DNA of 64,000 nucleotides from NORP259 sp041398705 (lineage in GTDB: Bacteria > Planctomycetota > UBA1135 > GCA-002686595), in contig JAWKUI010000007.1 of NCBI GenBank assembly GCA_041398705.1, positions 1-64,000 of the forward strand, written 5' to 3'. Position 1 is the first letter of the stretch. Each line of letters begins with the position of its first letter. Positions 16,899 through 24,508 of this stretch are shown one piece after another. The position numbers were made by a program, and so were the translations under genes. The notes beneath the pieces are model-generated. The model did no database searches, had not been told where the DNA came from, and was given only the letters and a program-made list of their open reading frames with translations.

Positions 16899-17996
16899 TC
16901 AGGCGGCCCGGGTGGCGAGAATCTCGCCGTACAGCGCGTGCAGGCGCGTGGCCACCCCGGCGGCGTCGGCGATGGTACCCGGCAGGGCCGCCTGAGCGAG
17001 GGCCAGATCGGCCGGATCGCTCAAATGGTGACGCAGGGCCCGGGCCCAAGCCGGGACATCCCCCGCCGGCAACACCTCGATCGCGCCGCTTCCGTGCCGC
17101 TCGACGACCCCATCGCAATGGGAAGCCAGCACGGGTAGTCCCAGGGCGAGAGCTTCTTCGGCCACCAGCGTGTACCCGAGTTCGCGGCGCATCGGGAAGG
17201 CGGCGAGGTGGCACGAACGGGCCAGGGTCGCGATCGCCTGGGTGTCGAGCCGGTCGCCGAGGGTGACCTGCAGGGCCGCAGGGCGCAGGGCCGGCGCGGC
17301 GCCGCGGCCGGGTTGGCCGAAGCAGCAGAGTTGCACCTGGTCCTTTTCCAGCATCGCGATCGCCGCCAGCAGATCTTCGAATCCGCTATCGGGACCGCGC
17401 TCCCCCAGGTGCAGGATGCGCAAGGGACCCACGCCCGCCCAAGTACGCGCGCTGCGCGAGGTGAGTTCGCTGCCGTACGGCAGGCCCGGTTCGACGATGC
17501 GCACGCGCGCCGGGTCCAGGCGCAATCGGTCGGCCAAACGCACGAGCAGGGTGCGGCCGGGCACCAGAATCCGCGCCGCCGCATCGATCTCCCTTTGCCA
17601 CAGGCCCAGATCGTGTTCGGGCAGGTGCATGAGGCTGAGCACCACCGGCAACTCCGGCGCCAGCGCTTGGACCAGCCCGCCCGTGCCCTTCTCGCACGGA
17701 TACAGGTGCAACACCCGCGCCCCGGCCACCGCCTGGCGCCACAGGGCAAACCGCTGCCCATCCCCCGCGCCCTCCGGCGCCTGCAACTGCAGCACCGGCA
17801 CCCCCGCACGCAACTCCCGGTGCACCCCCGCCGGACCTTCACCCTCCCCCGGAGTCACCCACGTCACCGCATGCCCAGCCGCCCCGAGCGCCCGCACATG
17901 CCCAAGAGCCAACCGCTCAAGGCTTGCGTGTCCCGGGAGGGTCCCCGGCCCCAGGCCCACAGCGATCGGGCCAAAGTCTGCTTGCGGCGGTTGCAT
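16899..17996 (-). CDS. Glycosyltransferase, GT4-like
   Basis: A 365-residue GT-B-type protein. The N-terminal half has the glycine-rich start GPIAVGLGPGTLPGHASLER; the C-terminal half has RILHLGERGPDSGFEDLLAA and EEALALGLPVLASHCDGVVE, the usual GT4 donor-binding region. It is the first gene of the glycosyltransferase run, with a 174-nt gap upstream that could hold the promoter; TTGACC is present there on the minus strand, but no convincing -10. Sugar specificity is unknown. Confidence 0.82.
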   Translation of the reverse strand: MQPPQADFGPIAVGLGPGTLPGHASLERLALGHVRALGAAGHAVTWVTPGEGEGPAGVHRELRAGVPVLQLQAPEGAGDGQRFALWRQAVAGARVLHLYPCEKGTGGLVQALAPELPVVLSLMHLPEHDLGLWQREIDAAARILVPGRTLLVRLADRLRLDPARVRIVEPGLPYGSELTSRSARTWAGVGPLRILHLGERGPDSGFEDLLAAIAMLEKDQVQLCCFGQPGRGAAPALRPAALQVTLGDRLDTQAIATLARSCHLAAFPMRRELGYTLVAEEALALGLPVLASHCDGVVERHGSGAIEVLPAGDVPAWARALRHHLSDPADLALAQAALPGTIADAAGVATRLHALYGEILATRAA

Positions 17997-18170
17997 ACGT
18001 CGAAGGCGAACAACCCCACTTTTCGACCCGACCGCCGGTCAAAATGCATCGACAAACCGGGGCTCGTTGGAAAACCCGTCGGAATCCTCGCTCTCCCTTC
18101 CTGTAGTTCCTGCCTGAGAAGGGCATTCCTGAACCTTGTTCCCGCTTGGTCCGCTTCGAGGCACAGCGCT

Positions 18171-20042
18171 TCACCAGCCTTGTTCCAGCTGCTCCTTCGC
18201 TCGATCGCGGATCCTGATCAACAGCTGCCTCCGCACGGGATCCGGCTCCACCCGGCGCAAGGCATCGGCCGCCCGAAACTGCGCATAGGGGTTGCCGTCG
18301 ATGAGCAGTTGCCGCAATTCGTCCCCACATTCCTCCGCGAACTGCGCAGCCAGTGAGGGGCCGTAACAAATGTCCACCAGATCGTCCGCCGATGCGTTGC
18401 GGGCGCGGGTCCAGGTGCGCCAAGACTGCAGCAAGACCGGGAGCGCAGGACGAGCACAGGGCCCGAGCTCCGCGAGCGCTGCCTCGGCGTAGTGTGCCGC
18501 GGGCGAGTAGGAGTACAGCAGGGCTTGGGTCAGGGCCGGGACGGCGGCGGCCCCACAGCCTTTCAGAACCGCGGCCCGCTCCATGTGCGAATCTGGGCCA
18601 AACCAAATTCCCGACTCCCAGAGCAGCTCCTCCTCGAGTTCGGGCAACAGCGCCGCACCGAATCTCTGGACCGCGTCCCCAGTCCAGCCCATGAATAGGA
18701 ACTGTTGATCGATGCCGAGGGCAATCACCCGGGCCGCCCGGGCCCGGGCCATTTCCAGGGCGGGTTGTTCGCGCGCCTCACCTTGCGGCAGGCTGCGCAG
18801 GTACAGGCGTAGGGCTTCCATCCGGATGATCTCGTTTTGCAGCGATGCGGGCTCCAAGGCCGCCCAATCCACCGGATTCTCGCGCACCTGTGCCAGCACC
18901 TGCCCGACCCGGCGCTGCCAGTCCGGAATCTCTTGGTGCCCGCTCCATTCCTCCGGCGCCTGCCGTTCCGCCAAAATCTGCAAGGCCCGGAGGTCCGGCC
19001 TCCGGCTGCGCAACAATGCCTCCTGGGCCCAATACGCCTGCACCGGGTCCTGGGCTGCAGCGGCGTCACGCCAAGCTTCGTGGAGCGGAAGATCGCTGCC
19101 GGCGCAGACCATCCCCGCGAAAGCGGCCAAGGCCGCAGCGGTTGGATCTGGGTCGAGTAAATGCCTGCGCAGCAGCTCGCCGGCCCGCTCCCCTCGCAGC
19201 CAGGCCCTAGCCCGAATCGCCCCTGGGTCCGGGGCCTGGACCGGAACAGGGTCCTGGGCCCATTTCTTGTACCATCCGAAATGCTCGGGGTGGGGCCAAG
19301 CATCGGCCAGGCCGATGAGAGCCAACCGGCGGTGCTGCGGATCGGCGCTTTGCAGCATCGCGGACAAGCCCTGCAAACACGCAACGGGATTGCTCGCGAT
19401 CAAGGCCCCCGCGCGCGCCCGATCGATGGCAACTTCGCTCGCCCATCTCCGCTGCAAGGCCGGATCCACCCCGTCATAGGCCGCAGCGACCCAGCGGCCT
19501 GCTTGAGCACGCAGATTCGGATCCGGTGCAAACGCCAATTCCACCGCCGCACTTCCCGTTTCTTCGCCGTGAATGCGCATCTCTGCCAGGGCCCGCGCGT
19601 AGGGGCGCCCACCGGGGCTTCGCTCCTTTCCGACCGCCCGGCGCGCGTTGCAGGCGAGCGCCGCCGCCCCCATCGACCCTAGCAGTTGATCGCGCTTCCG
19701 CTTGAGGTCGTACCACTCGATGCCAAGGCGCGTGTTCGCTTCGGCCCAGCGCACTCCCCACTTTCGATCCGGTATGGGGAGGTCGATCAAGAAGTCGGTG
19801 ACCTGCCGATCCTTGCCGCTGACTGCCCACAGCGTGTCGAGAATCTGCGACATGCGTGGCACATCCACCGGTTGCATGGGGCCGGCGAACTCGCGGTACT
19901 GTTTGATGAGTTCCACCACCGACCGCGAGGTTTCCACAGGTTCCTCCGTTCGCACTTGCGGCGGCCTATCGGCCCCTTGCAGCGGATCGGGAGCGAGGGC
20001 TAAGGAACTCAGGACGAATGCCAGGAACGGGGGTACGAGCAT
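18171..20042 (-). CDS. Large secreted HEAT-like repeat protein
   Basis: A 623-residue protein with a signal peptide (LVPPFLAFVLSSLALA). The body consists mostly of alpha-helical pairs resembling HEAT repeats, with segments such as RRLALIGLADAWPHPEHFGW, LAAFAGMVCAGSD and AAHYAEAALAELGPCARPAL. No catalytic signature is seen. The ATG at 20040-20042 is chosen because the signal peptide starts there; an upstream in-frame start at 20132 gives an unlikely N-terminus. The gene stands alone between the glycosyltransferase run and the der region. Function unknown. Confidence 0.68.
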   Translation of the reverse strand: MLVPPFLAFVLSSLALAPDPLQGADRPPQVRTEEPVETSRSVVELIKQYREFAGPMQPVDVPRMSQILDTLWAVSGKDRQVTDFLIDLPIPDRKWGVRWAEANTRLGIEWYDLKRKRDQLLGSMGAAALACNARRAVGKERSPGGRPYARALAEMRIHGEETGSAAVELAFAPDPNLRAQAGRWVAAAYDGVDPALQRRWASEVAIDRARAGALIASNPVACLQGLSAMLQSADPQHRRLALIGLADAWPHPEHFGWYKKWAQDPVPVQAPDPGAIRARAWLRGERAGELLRRHLLDPDPTAAALAAFAGMVCAGSDLPLHEAWRDAAAAQDPVQAYWAQEALLRSRRPDLRALQILAERQAPEEWSGHQEIPDWQRRVGQVLAQVRENPVDWAALEPASLQNEIIRMEALRLYLRSLPQGEAREQPALEMARARAARVIALGIDQQFLFMGWTGDAVQRFGAALLPELEEELLWESGIWFGPDSHMERAAVLKGCGAAAVPALTQALLYSYSPAAHYAEAALAELGPCARPALPVLLQSWRTWTRARNASADDLVDICYGPSLAAQFAEECGDELRQLLIDGNPYAQFRAADALRRVEPDPVRRQLLIRIRDRAKEQLEQGW

Positions 20043-20202
20043 GGAGCCATCCAACGGGGCCTCCCTAGGGCACGGCGCGGAGATCCCATGGCGGTCAGGA
20101 AACCCCTGGAAACCACTCGCGGACAGGCGCACCGGCCCGAAGGCTGCTCTGCCACTCGGTCCTCCCCTCCTCTCGGGAGTCGAGCACCCTTGCCCTCACA
20201 CG

Positions 20203-20241
20203 CAAACGGCCCCCAGGAATCGTTCCCGGGGGCCGTTTGCA
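20203..20241 (-). terminator. Very stable hairpin downstream of the lipoprotein gene
   Basis: A 13-bp perfect outer stem (GCAAACGGCCCCC paired with GGGGGCCGTTTGC) extends, past one A/C mismatch, into GGAA/TTCC around a TCG loop. It lies 21 nt after the stop of the minus-strand lipoprotein gene at 20262. It lacks a T-run on the minus strand, so it may act with Rho or as a 3'-end block. Confidence 0.55.
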
Positions 20242-20261
20242 AAGTCCGTTTTGGGTTCGCC

Positions 20262-20726
20262 TTATTGGGGCAGGCCCGGTTGCAGGTAGGCGTCGATGAA
20301 CGCGAGCACGCGCTTCGGCACGTCTTCGGGGTCGGGGGCGCGTTCCCACTTGGCGCTGCCTTCGAGCAGGGGGCGGAAGGATTCGTTGGTTTCGCGTTCG
20401 ACGCGGCAGGTGACGAGGGACTCGCCTTCGGTTTCGGCGGGGCTGAAGTTCACGGTGGCCCGTTCGCGGTAGCCCTTGCCCTTGAAGGGTGAGGCGTTGA
20501 CGCGCCAGCCGGTGACCACTTCGTTTTTGCCAGGGTCGGCGCCTTGGCCCACCGAGAAGCCCTCTTTCTGCAGGCCGAGCACCACGGCTTCGAAGAGCAC
20601 GCGGCTGTTGCGGGTGCCGACGGTGACTTCCTCGGTGTGTTTCGGGGGCGCCGAGGAGAACATGCGGCAGCCGCAGAGTAGGACCGGGGCGAGCAACAGA
20701 AGGGCGAATCGGCTCATGGCGTTCAT
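20262..20726 (-). CDS. Predicted lipoprotein, unknown function
   Basis: A 154-residue protein with a lipoprotein signal (SRFALLLLAPVLLCGC; Cys18 or Cys20). The mature part looks like a small alpha/beta domain that starts with a run of polar residues and includes VLFEAVVLGLQKEGFSVG and FIDAYLQPG. The pattern, with a 'mixed' strand-helix start, resembles small Planctomycete lipoproteins but no family is recognised. The ATG at 20724-20726 overlaps the stop of der (ATGA), so both are translated from one mRNA; an internal ATG at 20717 is possible. Confidence 0.7.
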   Translation of the reverse strand: MNAMSRFALLLLAPVLLCGCRMFSSAPPKHTEEVTVGTRNSRVLFEAVVLGLQKEGFSVGQGADPGKNEVVTGWRVNASPFKGKGYRERATVNFSPAETEGESLVTCRVERETNESFRPLLEGSAKWERAPDPEDVPKRVLAFIDAYLQPGLPQ

Positions 20727-22081
20727 TGGTCTTCGGTTTCGTCGGAGTGGTCCCGCAGCACGATGCGCACGGGGACCTCCGCAAAGGGTAGCTCCTCGCG
20801 GATGCGGTTTTGCAGGTAACGCAGGTAATCCTTGCCGATCAGGCGTTTGTCGTTCACGAACAGCACGAAGGTCGGCGGTGAGACTTCTGCCTGGGTGGCG
20901 TAGCGCAGGCGCACGCGGTAGCCGCGGCTCGAGGGGCTGCGGGCCTCGAGGGCCTTTTCGAGCACCCGGTTCAGCTCGCCCGTGCCCACGCGCAGGGCGG
21001 CCTGGGAAGCAAGTTCCTTGGCCAGGCGCAGCAGTTCGTCGGCGCGCTCCCCCATCTTGGCGGAGAGGAACAGGATCGGCGCGAAGAACAGGCCGGGCAG
21101 TTGTTCGTCGAGGTAGGCGCGGAAGTCCTCGGGCGTAAGGTCCTTGACCAGGTCCCACTTGTTGGCGGCCAGGATCACAGGCTTGTGGTGGTCGACCACG
21201 TAGCGCGCGAGTTTCTTCTCGATCGAAGAGATGGTCTCGGTCACGTCGAACATGAGCACGACCACATCGGCGCGCCGCACGGTCTTGCGACTGCGCGCCT
21301 CGGAGAAGAACTCGATCGCGTCCGCCACCTTGCTCGGCTTGCGCAGACCGGCGCTGTCGATGGCGATGAAGGTCTCGCCGTCGCGTTCGAAGAGCACGTC
21401 GACGGCATCGCGCGTGGTACCGGGCACCTCGCTGACGATCATGCGCTCCTCGCGGGCCCAATGGTTGATCAGGGTCGACTTGCCGGCGTTGCGGCGGCCG
21501 ACCACGGCGATTTTGAAGGAGTCGCGCTCGGCGGGCCGCTCCGGCGGGGCGTCGGGCAGTTGTTCGTAGATCGCGTCGTAGAGTGGCTGCATTCCCTGGC
21601 CGTTCTGCGCGCTGATCGAATACAGGGCTTCCCCCACGCCGAGGCTGTAGAACTGGTCCACGTCCCAGTCGAGATTGCGGCCCTCGTTCTTGTTGACGAC
21701 CATCAGGATCGGCAGATCGAGGCCGCGCAGTTTCTCCGCCACCGTCTTGTCGAGCGGTGTGATGCCATCGCGCACGTCCACCACGAACAGCACCAAGTCC
21801 GCGGAGCCGATGGCGGTTCTCACCTGGCTCTCCACGTGCGGGCCCAGGTCATCGCGGTCGACGATGCCCACGCCGCCCGTATCGATCACCTCGATCCAAC
21901 GCGGGCCGTCTTCGGTCGTCAGGCGCACGGGTACGGAGATACGGTCGCGCGTCACCCCGGCGGTGGGTTCGACGATGGCGACACGGCTGCCGCACATGCG
22001 GTTGAGCAACGTGGATTTGCCCACGTTCGGGCGACCGACGATCGCCACGCGGGGCATGGGTTGTTGGGACGGCTGAGTCAT
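20723..22081 (-). CDS. der: Ribosome-assembly GTPase Der (EngA)
   Basis: Tandem-GTPase protein needed for maturation of the 50S subunit. Two G domains are visible, with Walker A motifs GRPNVGKST (residues 16-24) and GRRNAGKST (about 194-202). Both have switch and G3/G4 motifs (DTGG, NKNE; DSAG, NKWD). A C-terminal KH-like domain ends with YLRYLQNRIREELPF. The 452-residue length is normal. The ATG at 22081 gives the standard N-terminus; the frame upstream is not coding. It is coupled to the following lipoprotein gene. Confidence 0.96.
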   Translation of the reverse strand: MTQPSQQPMPRVAIVGRPNVGKSTLLNRMCGSRVAIVEPTAGVTRDRISVPVRLTTEDGPRWIEVIDTGGVGIVDRDDLGPHVESQVRTAIGSADLVLFVVDVRDGITPLDKTVAEKLRGLDLPILMVVNKNEGRNLDWDVDQFYSLGVGEALYSISAQNGQGMQPLYDAIYEQLPDAPPERPAERDSFKIAVVGRRNAGKSTLINHWAREERMIVSEVPGTTRDAVDVLFERDGETFIAIDSAGLRKPSKVADAIEFFSEARSRKTVRRADVVVLMFDVTETISSIEKKLARYVVDHHKPVILAANKWDLVKDLTPEDFRAYLDEQLPGLFFAPILFLSAKMGERADELLRLAKELASQAALRVGTGELNRVLEKALEARSPSSRGYRVRLRYATQAEVSPPTFVLFVNDKRLIGKDYLRYLQNRIREELPFAEVPVRIVLRDHSDETEDQ

Positions 22082-22181
22082 GGCACGGAAGGCGGAAGGT
22101 GGGACCGGGGCGGCGGGTAGCGCTTCGCTACCGCGCGCGGCGGGGCCGCGAACCTGGCGGCACAGGGGGGACGAAGGGAAA

Positions 22182-22198
22182 CGGGCCCGGCGGGCCCG
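22182..22198 (-). terminator. Candidate terminator after queE
   Basis: On the minus strand a 7-bp stem CGGGCCC/GGGCCCG with a 3-nt loop lies 5 nt after the queE stop and is followed by TTTCCCTT. A similar GGGCCCG hairpin stands between the small basic protein gene and queE. Confidence 0.5.
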
Positions 22199-22203
22199 GT
22201 GGA

Positions 22204-23019
22204 TCAGGGTACTCCGAGCAGGCGGTGCATCTGCGGCACAACCCGGACTTCCAGGTCCAGGTCGCGGGCCATTTCGCCCAATGGCACCAGCGTTTCCATA
22301 GGGGCGGCGGAAAGGCCCCCCATCGGGGTGACGGGCTGCAGGTAGACGGGCAGGCGTGGGGCGCAGTCGGCCTGGTCCTGGAGCAGTTCCTGCCAGGCCT
22401 CCACCGGCGCATCGCCGTGCACCACGAGTTTGGTGCAGGCGTCGTGATTGGCGACCAGGTGCAGCGCACGGCGGCGCGTTTCGCGCCATTGCTCGGCATC
22501 CGTGGGAACCTCGCCCTGACCCGGCCGCCCACCGGCCCACTCGGGCGCGGCCATGTCAGCGGGCAGTTTGAGGTCGAGGCTCACGTGGCGGATGGCCGGC
22601 AAGACGCGCAGCAGCGCTTCGGGGTGCGCGCCGGCGGTTTCGAGATGCAGCGGCCGCTCACCCACCATCGACGCCAGGCCGAGGATGAAGTCCGGCCAAA
22701 GCAATGGCTCGCCGCCGGTGATGCTGACGGGCCGGGGTTCCCCGGGCTCCACCGCACCGATCCACTGCAGGGCTTCGAGCGGCGTGGCCCACGCGTTCTC
22801 GCGCCGCACGCCGTTCGGGGCGTCGATGCGCACCTGGGCCCCCTCGCGGATGCGCCAGGAACCGGGGGTATCGCAGTAGCGGCAGCGCAACGGGCAGCCG
22901 GCGAGGCGCAGGAACACCTGGGGTTGGCCGACGTACTTGCCCTCCCCCTGGATCGAAGCGAACACCTCGATCACCGGGGCTTCACGCGCATCGGTGCTGT
23001 GCAGCCAGGTGGGTTCCAT
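22204..23019 (-). CDS. queE: 7-carboxy-7-deazaguanine synthase QueE
   Basis: Radical-SAM enzyme of queuosine biosynthesis that converts 6-carboxytetrahydropterin to 7-carboxy-7-deazaguanine. The 271-residue protein has the QueE N-terminus EVFASIQGEGKYVGQPQVF, the [4Fe-4S] cysteines in CPLRCRYC (Cys42, 46, 49), and the SAM-binding SITGGEPLLWPDF. The ATG at 23017-23019 is chosen by comparison with the family start; the longer frame upstream is GC-rich non-coding. No other queuosine gene is in the window. It lies downstream of the small basic protein gene and upstream of der, separated from both by GGGCCCG hairpins. Confidence 0.9.
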   Translation of the reverse strand: MEPTWLHSTDAREAPVIEVFASIQGEGKYVGQPQVFLRLAGCPLRCRYCDTPGSWRIREGAQVRIDAPNGVRRENAWATPLEALQWIGAVEPGEPRPVSITGGEPLLWPDFILGLASMVGERPLHLETAGAHPEALLRVLPAIRHVSLDLKLPADMAAPEWAGGRPGQGEVPTDAEQWRETRRRALHLVANHDACTKLVVHGDAPVEAWQELLQDQADCAPRLPVYLQPVTPMGGLSAAPMETLVPLGEMARDLDLEVRVVPQMHRLLGVP

Positions 23020-23081
23020 TGCGGTCGGGATCGCCGTGCGATCGGGGTGCGCCAAGGCGCGCGGATCGTCCCCAAATGCCC

Positions 23082-23102
23082 CGGGCCCGCAAGGCGGGCC
23101 CG
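23082..23102 (-). terminator. Candidate terminator after the small basic protein gene
   Basis: A 9-bp perfect stem CGGGCCCGC/GCGGGCCCG with a 3-nt loop, about 94 nt past the stop of the gene at 23196. T-richness is weak on the minus strand (GGGCATTT), stronger on the plus strand (TTTCC). Confidence 0.45.
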
Positions 23103-23195
23103 TTTCCAGTGGCGAGCCCAGTGCGCGGGCACCAGGCAGATCCGGTCGTGCCCCGGGCAACCCCGGGGCCGCGCAACGAGGCCGGAAACCCGACC

Positions 23196-23378
23196 CTACT
23201 TGCCGCGCTTCTTCGCCTTGATCTTGAACTTGGTACGCACCTTGGGCATGCCGTAGACCGAGTCTTCCTTCGACAGGCGGCCTTCCTTCATCAGTTTGGC
23301 CAGACGCTCGGTACGGGTGAAAACACTGCGCTCACCCACCAGGGTGTTGACGCCTTTCAAAGAGGGGTGGATGGACAT
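23196..23378 (-). CDS. Small basic protein of the Chlamydia/Verrucomicrobia 'Chlam_Ver_rRNA' type
   Basis: A 60-residue, Lys/Arg-rich protein: the start MSIHPSLKGV, the middle GERSVFTRTERLAKLMKEGR and the end SVYGMPKVRTKFKIKAKK match my memory of the small basic protein family (TIGR04137) found in Verrucomicrobia, Chlamydiae and Planctomycetes, some members of which lie near rRNA genes. A ribosome- or RNA-associated role is plausible from charge but unproven. It stands alone between queE and an SPOR-like gene, with a candidate promoter upstream (-10 TAGAAT) and a hairpin downstream. Confidence 0.82.
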   Translation of the reverse strand: MSIHPSLKGVNTLVGERSVFTRTERLAKLMKEGRLSKEDSVYGMPKVRTKFKIKAKKRGK

Positions 23379-23486
23379 GTCACGTCTCGCGGCGGACCCG
23401 GCGGCACGATCGCCGCAAACGGTCCTGTACGGGAAAGATTCTTGAACGGCCCCGTCCGGATCGGGGTCCCGCCAAGGGAGCGCAGC

Positions 23487-23515
23487 ATTCTAGGGGCGCG
23501 CGCGCCTGGGAGGAA
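23487..23515 (-). promoter_or_regulatory. Candidate promoter for the small basic protein gene
   Basis: Minus strand: -35-like TTCCTC (23510-23515), 17-nt spacer, -10-like TAGAAT (23487-23492). The predicted leader is about 100 nt. The -10 matches consensus at 5 of 6 positions; the -35 is weak. Confidence 0.4.
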
Positions 23516-23517
23516 CC

Positions 23518-23554
23518 CCCTGCCGGGGCAAATTTGGTCCCCGGGGCGGCAGGG
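23518..23554 (-). terminator. Hairpin downstream of the SPOR-like gene
   Basis: 8-bp stem CCCTGCCG/CGGCAGGG enclosing a second G/C stem, 12 nt past the stop codon at 23567. It probably separates this gene from the small basic protein gene. Confidence 0.45.
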
Positions 23555-23566
23555 CACCGGTCCGGA

Positions 23567-24352
23567 CTAGAAGTACAGATCGATCTGGGTCACGTAGGCC
23601 GAGGTGAAGGTCCGGCCCTGGGACCCGGGGTATGGGGTGCGCACGACCTTGGCGTGCAGGGCTTCCAGGTCCTCTCGGCCCGGGGTGGCGCCCACTAGCA
23701 GGTAGACCACGTCCCCACGGCGGCGGGGCTGGATCACGGGGAAACCCTGGCCCAGCAGGTACTGGTAGTGGCGGATGGCCCGCTCGCGGCCCGCTTGGTT
23801 GTCGTTGTACTGGTCCACCACGATCGTGAAGTGGTTGGCGGGGTCCAGGAAGGCGGCGTCGAAGGCGGAGGGGTCGCCGCTCTCGGCCAGGGCGTCGGGG
23901 CTCGCGGGCACGGCGCCGGGGTCGGGCAGGGCGCGCGGGGTCTGGGCCTGGGGCGCGGCGGCCACCGCAGGGACTTCGGCCCGGCCGCGGATCTGGCCCA
24001 ACTGGTACCCGAGGGTGAAGGCGAGCAGGCCCAGGGTCACGGAGAAACCGAGCAGCACCCAGGGGGAGACGGTCAGTTCGGCCTTCGGGGCGGGGGCCGG
24101 GGTCGGATCGACGGCGGGGGCCTGCGGGCGCACGCGGGGGCGCAGTTCCACGGGCAGGATCGCGGGCGGAGCTTCGGGCTCGTCCTCCAGACCCGCCTCG
24201 GCACCAAGACCACGGGTGACCTGGCGCAGGGAGCGCGTCAGGCGCTGCCCTACCCCTTCGGGTTCCCCGGCCTGGGCGCGGCGTTCGGCTTCGATGGCCT
24301 GATCGCGCGTGACCTTGAAGGCCTCCAACATGACGTCCCGGCGCTTGGCCAT
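23567..24352 (-). CDS. Membrane protein with C-terminal SPOR-like domain
   Basis: A 261-residue protein with a cytoplasmic charged N-terminus (about 1-60), a Pro-rich linker, one membrane segment (about residues 98-117), a periplasmic linker rich in Ala and Pro, and a C-terminal domain (about 185-261). The C-terminal sequence HFTIVVDQYN, RAIRHYQYLLGQGFPVI, VVYLLVGA and REDLEALHAKV has the strand-helix pattern of SPOR domains, which bind denuded septal peptidoglycan. The domain call is by pattern only. The start at 24350-24352 is preceded by GGGAGGAG at good spacing. Confidence 0.68.
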   Translation of the reverse strand: MAKRRDVMLEAFKVTRDQAIEAERRAQAGEPEGVGQRLTRSLRQVTRGLGAEAGLEDEPEAPPAILPVELRPRVRPQAPAVDPTPAPAPKAELTVSPWVLLGFSVTLGLLAFTLGYQLGQIRGRAEVPAVAAAPQAQTPRALPDPGAVPASPDALAESGDPSAFDAAFLDPANHFTIVVDQYNDNQAGRERAIRHYQYLLGQGFPVIQPRRRGDVVYLLVGATPGREDLEALHAKVVRTPYPGSQGRTFTSAYVTQIDLYF

Positions 24353-24508
24353 GGCGTAACTCCTCCCTATTGCGTGCGGTGGGCACGGGCGACCCCCACG
24401 GTCTCCCGTCCCGATCCGCAGGCTAGACCCCCGGCCGAGGCGGGGCAAGGATCCCCCCGCCTTTGCGAAGGAACCTGACGCAATTGGGAGGAAACCAGGC
24501 GCCCGGGC

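Noticed and set aside
22082..22540. N-terminal extension of the Der frame
   Set aside because: It overlaps queE and reads as low-complexity; Der begins at 22081.
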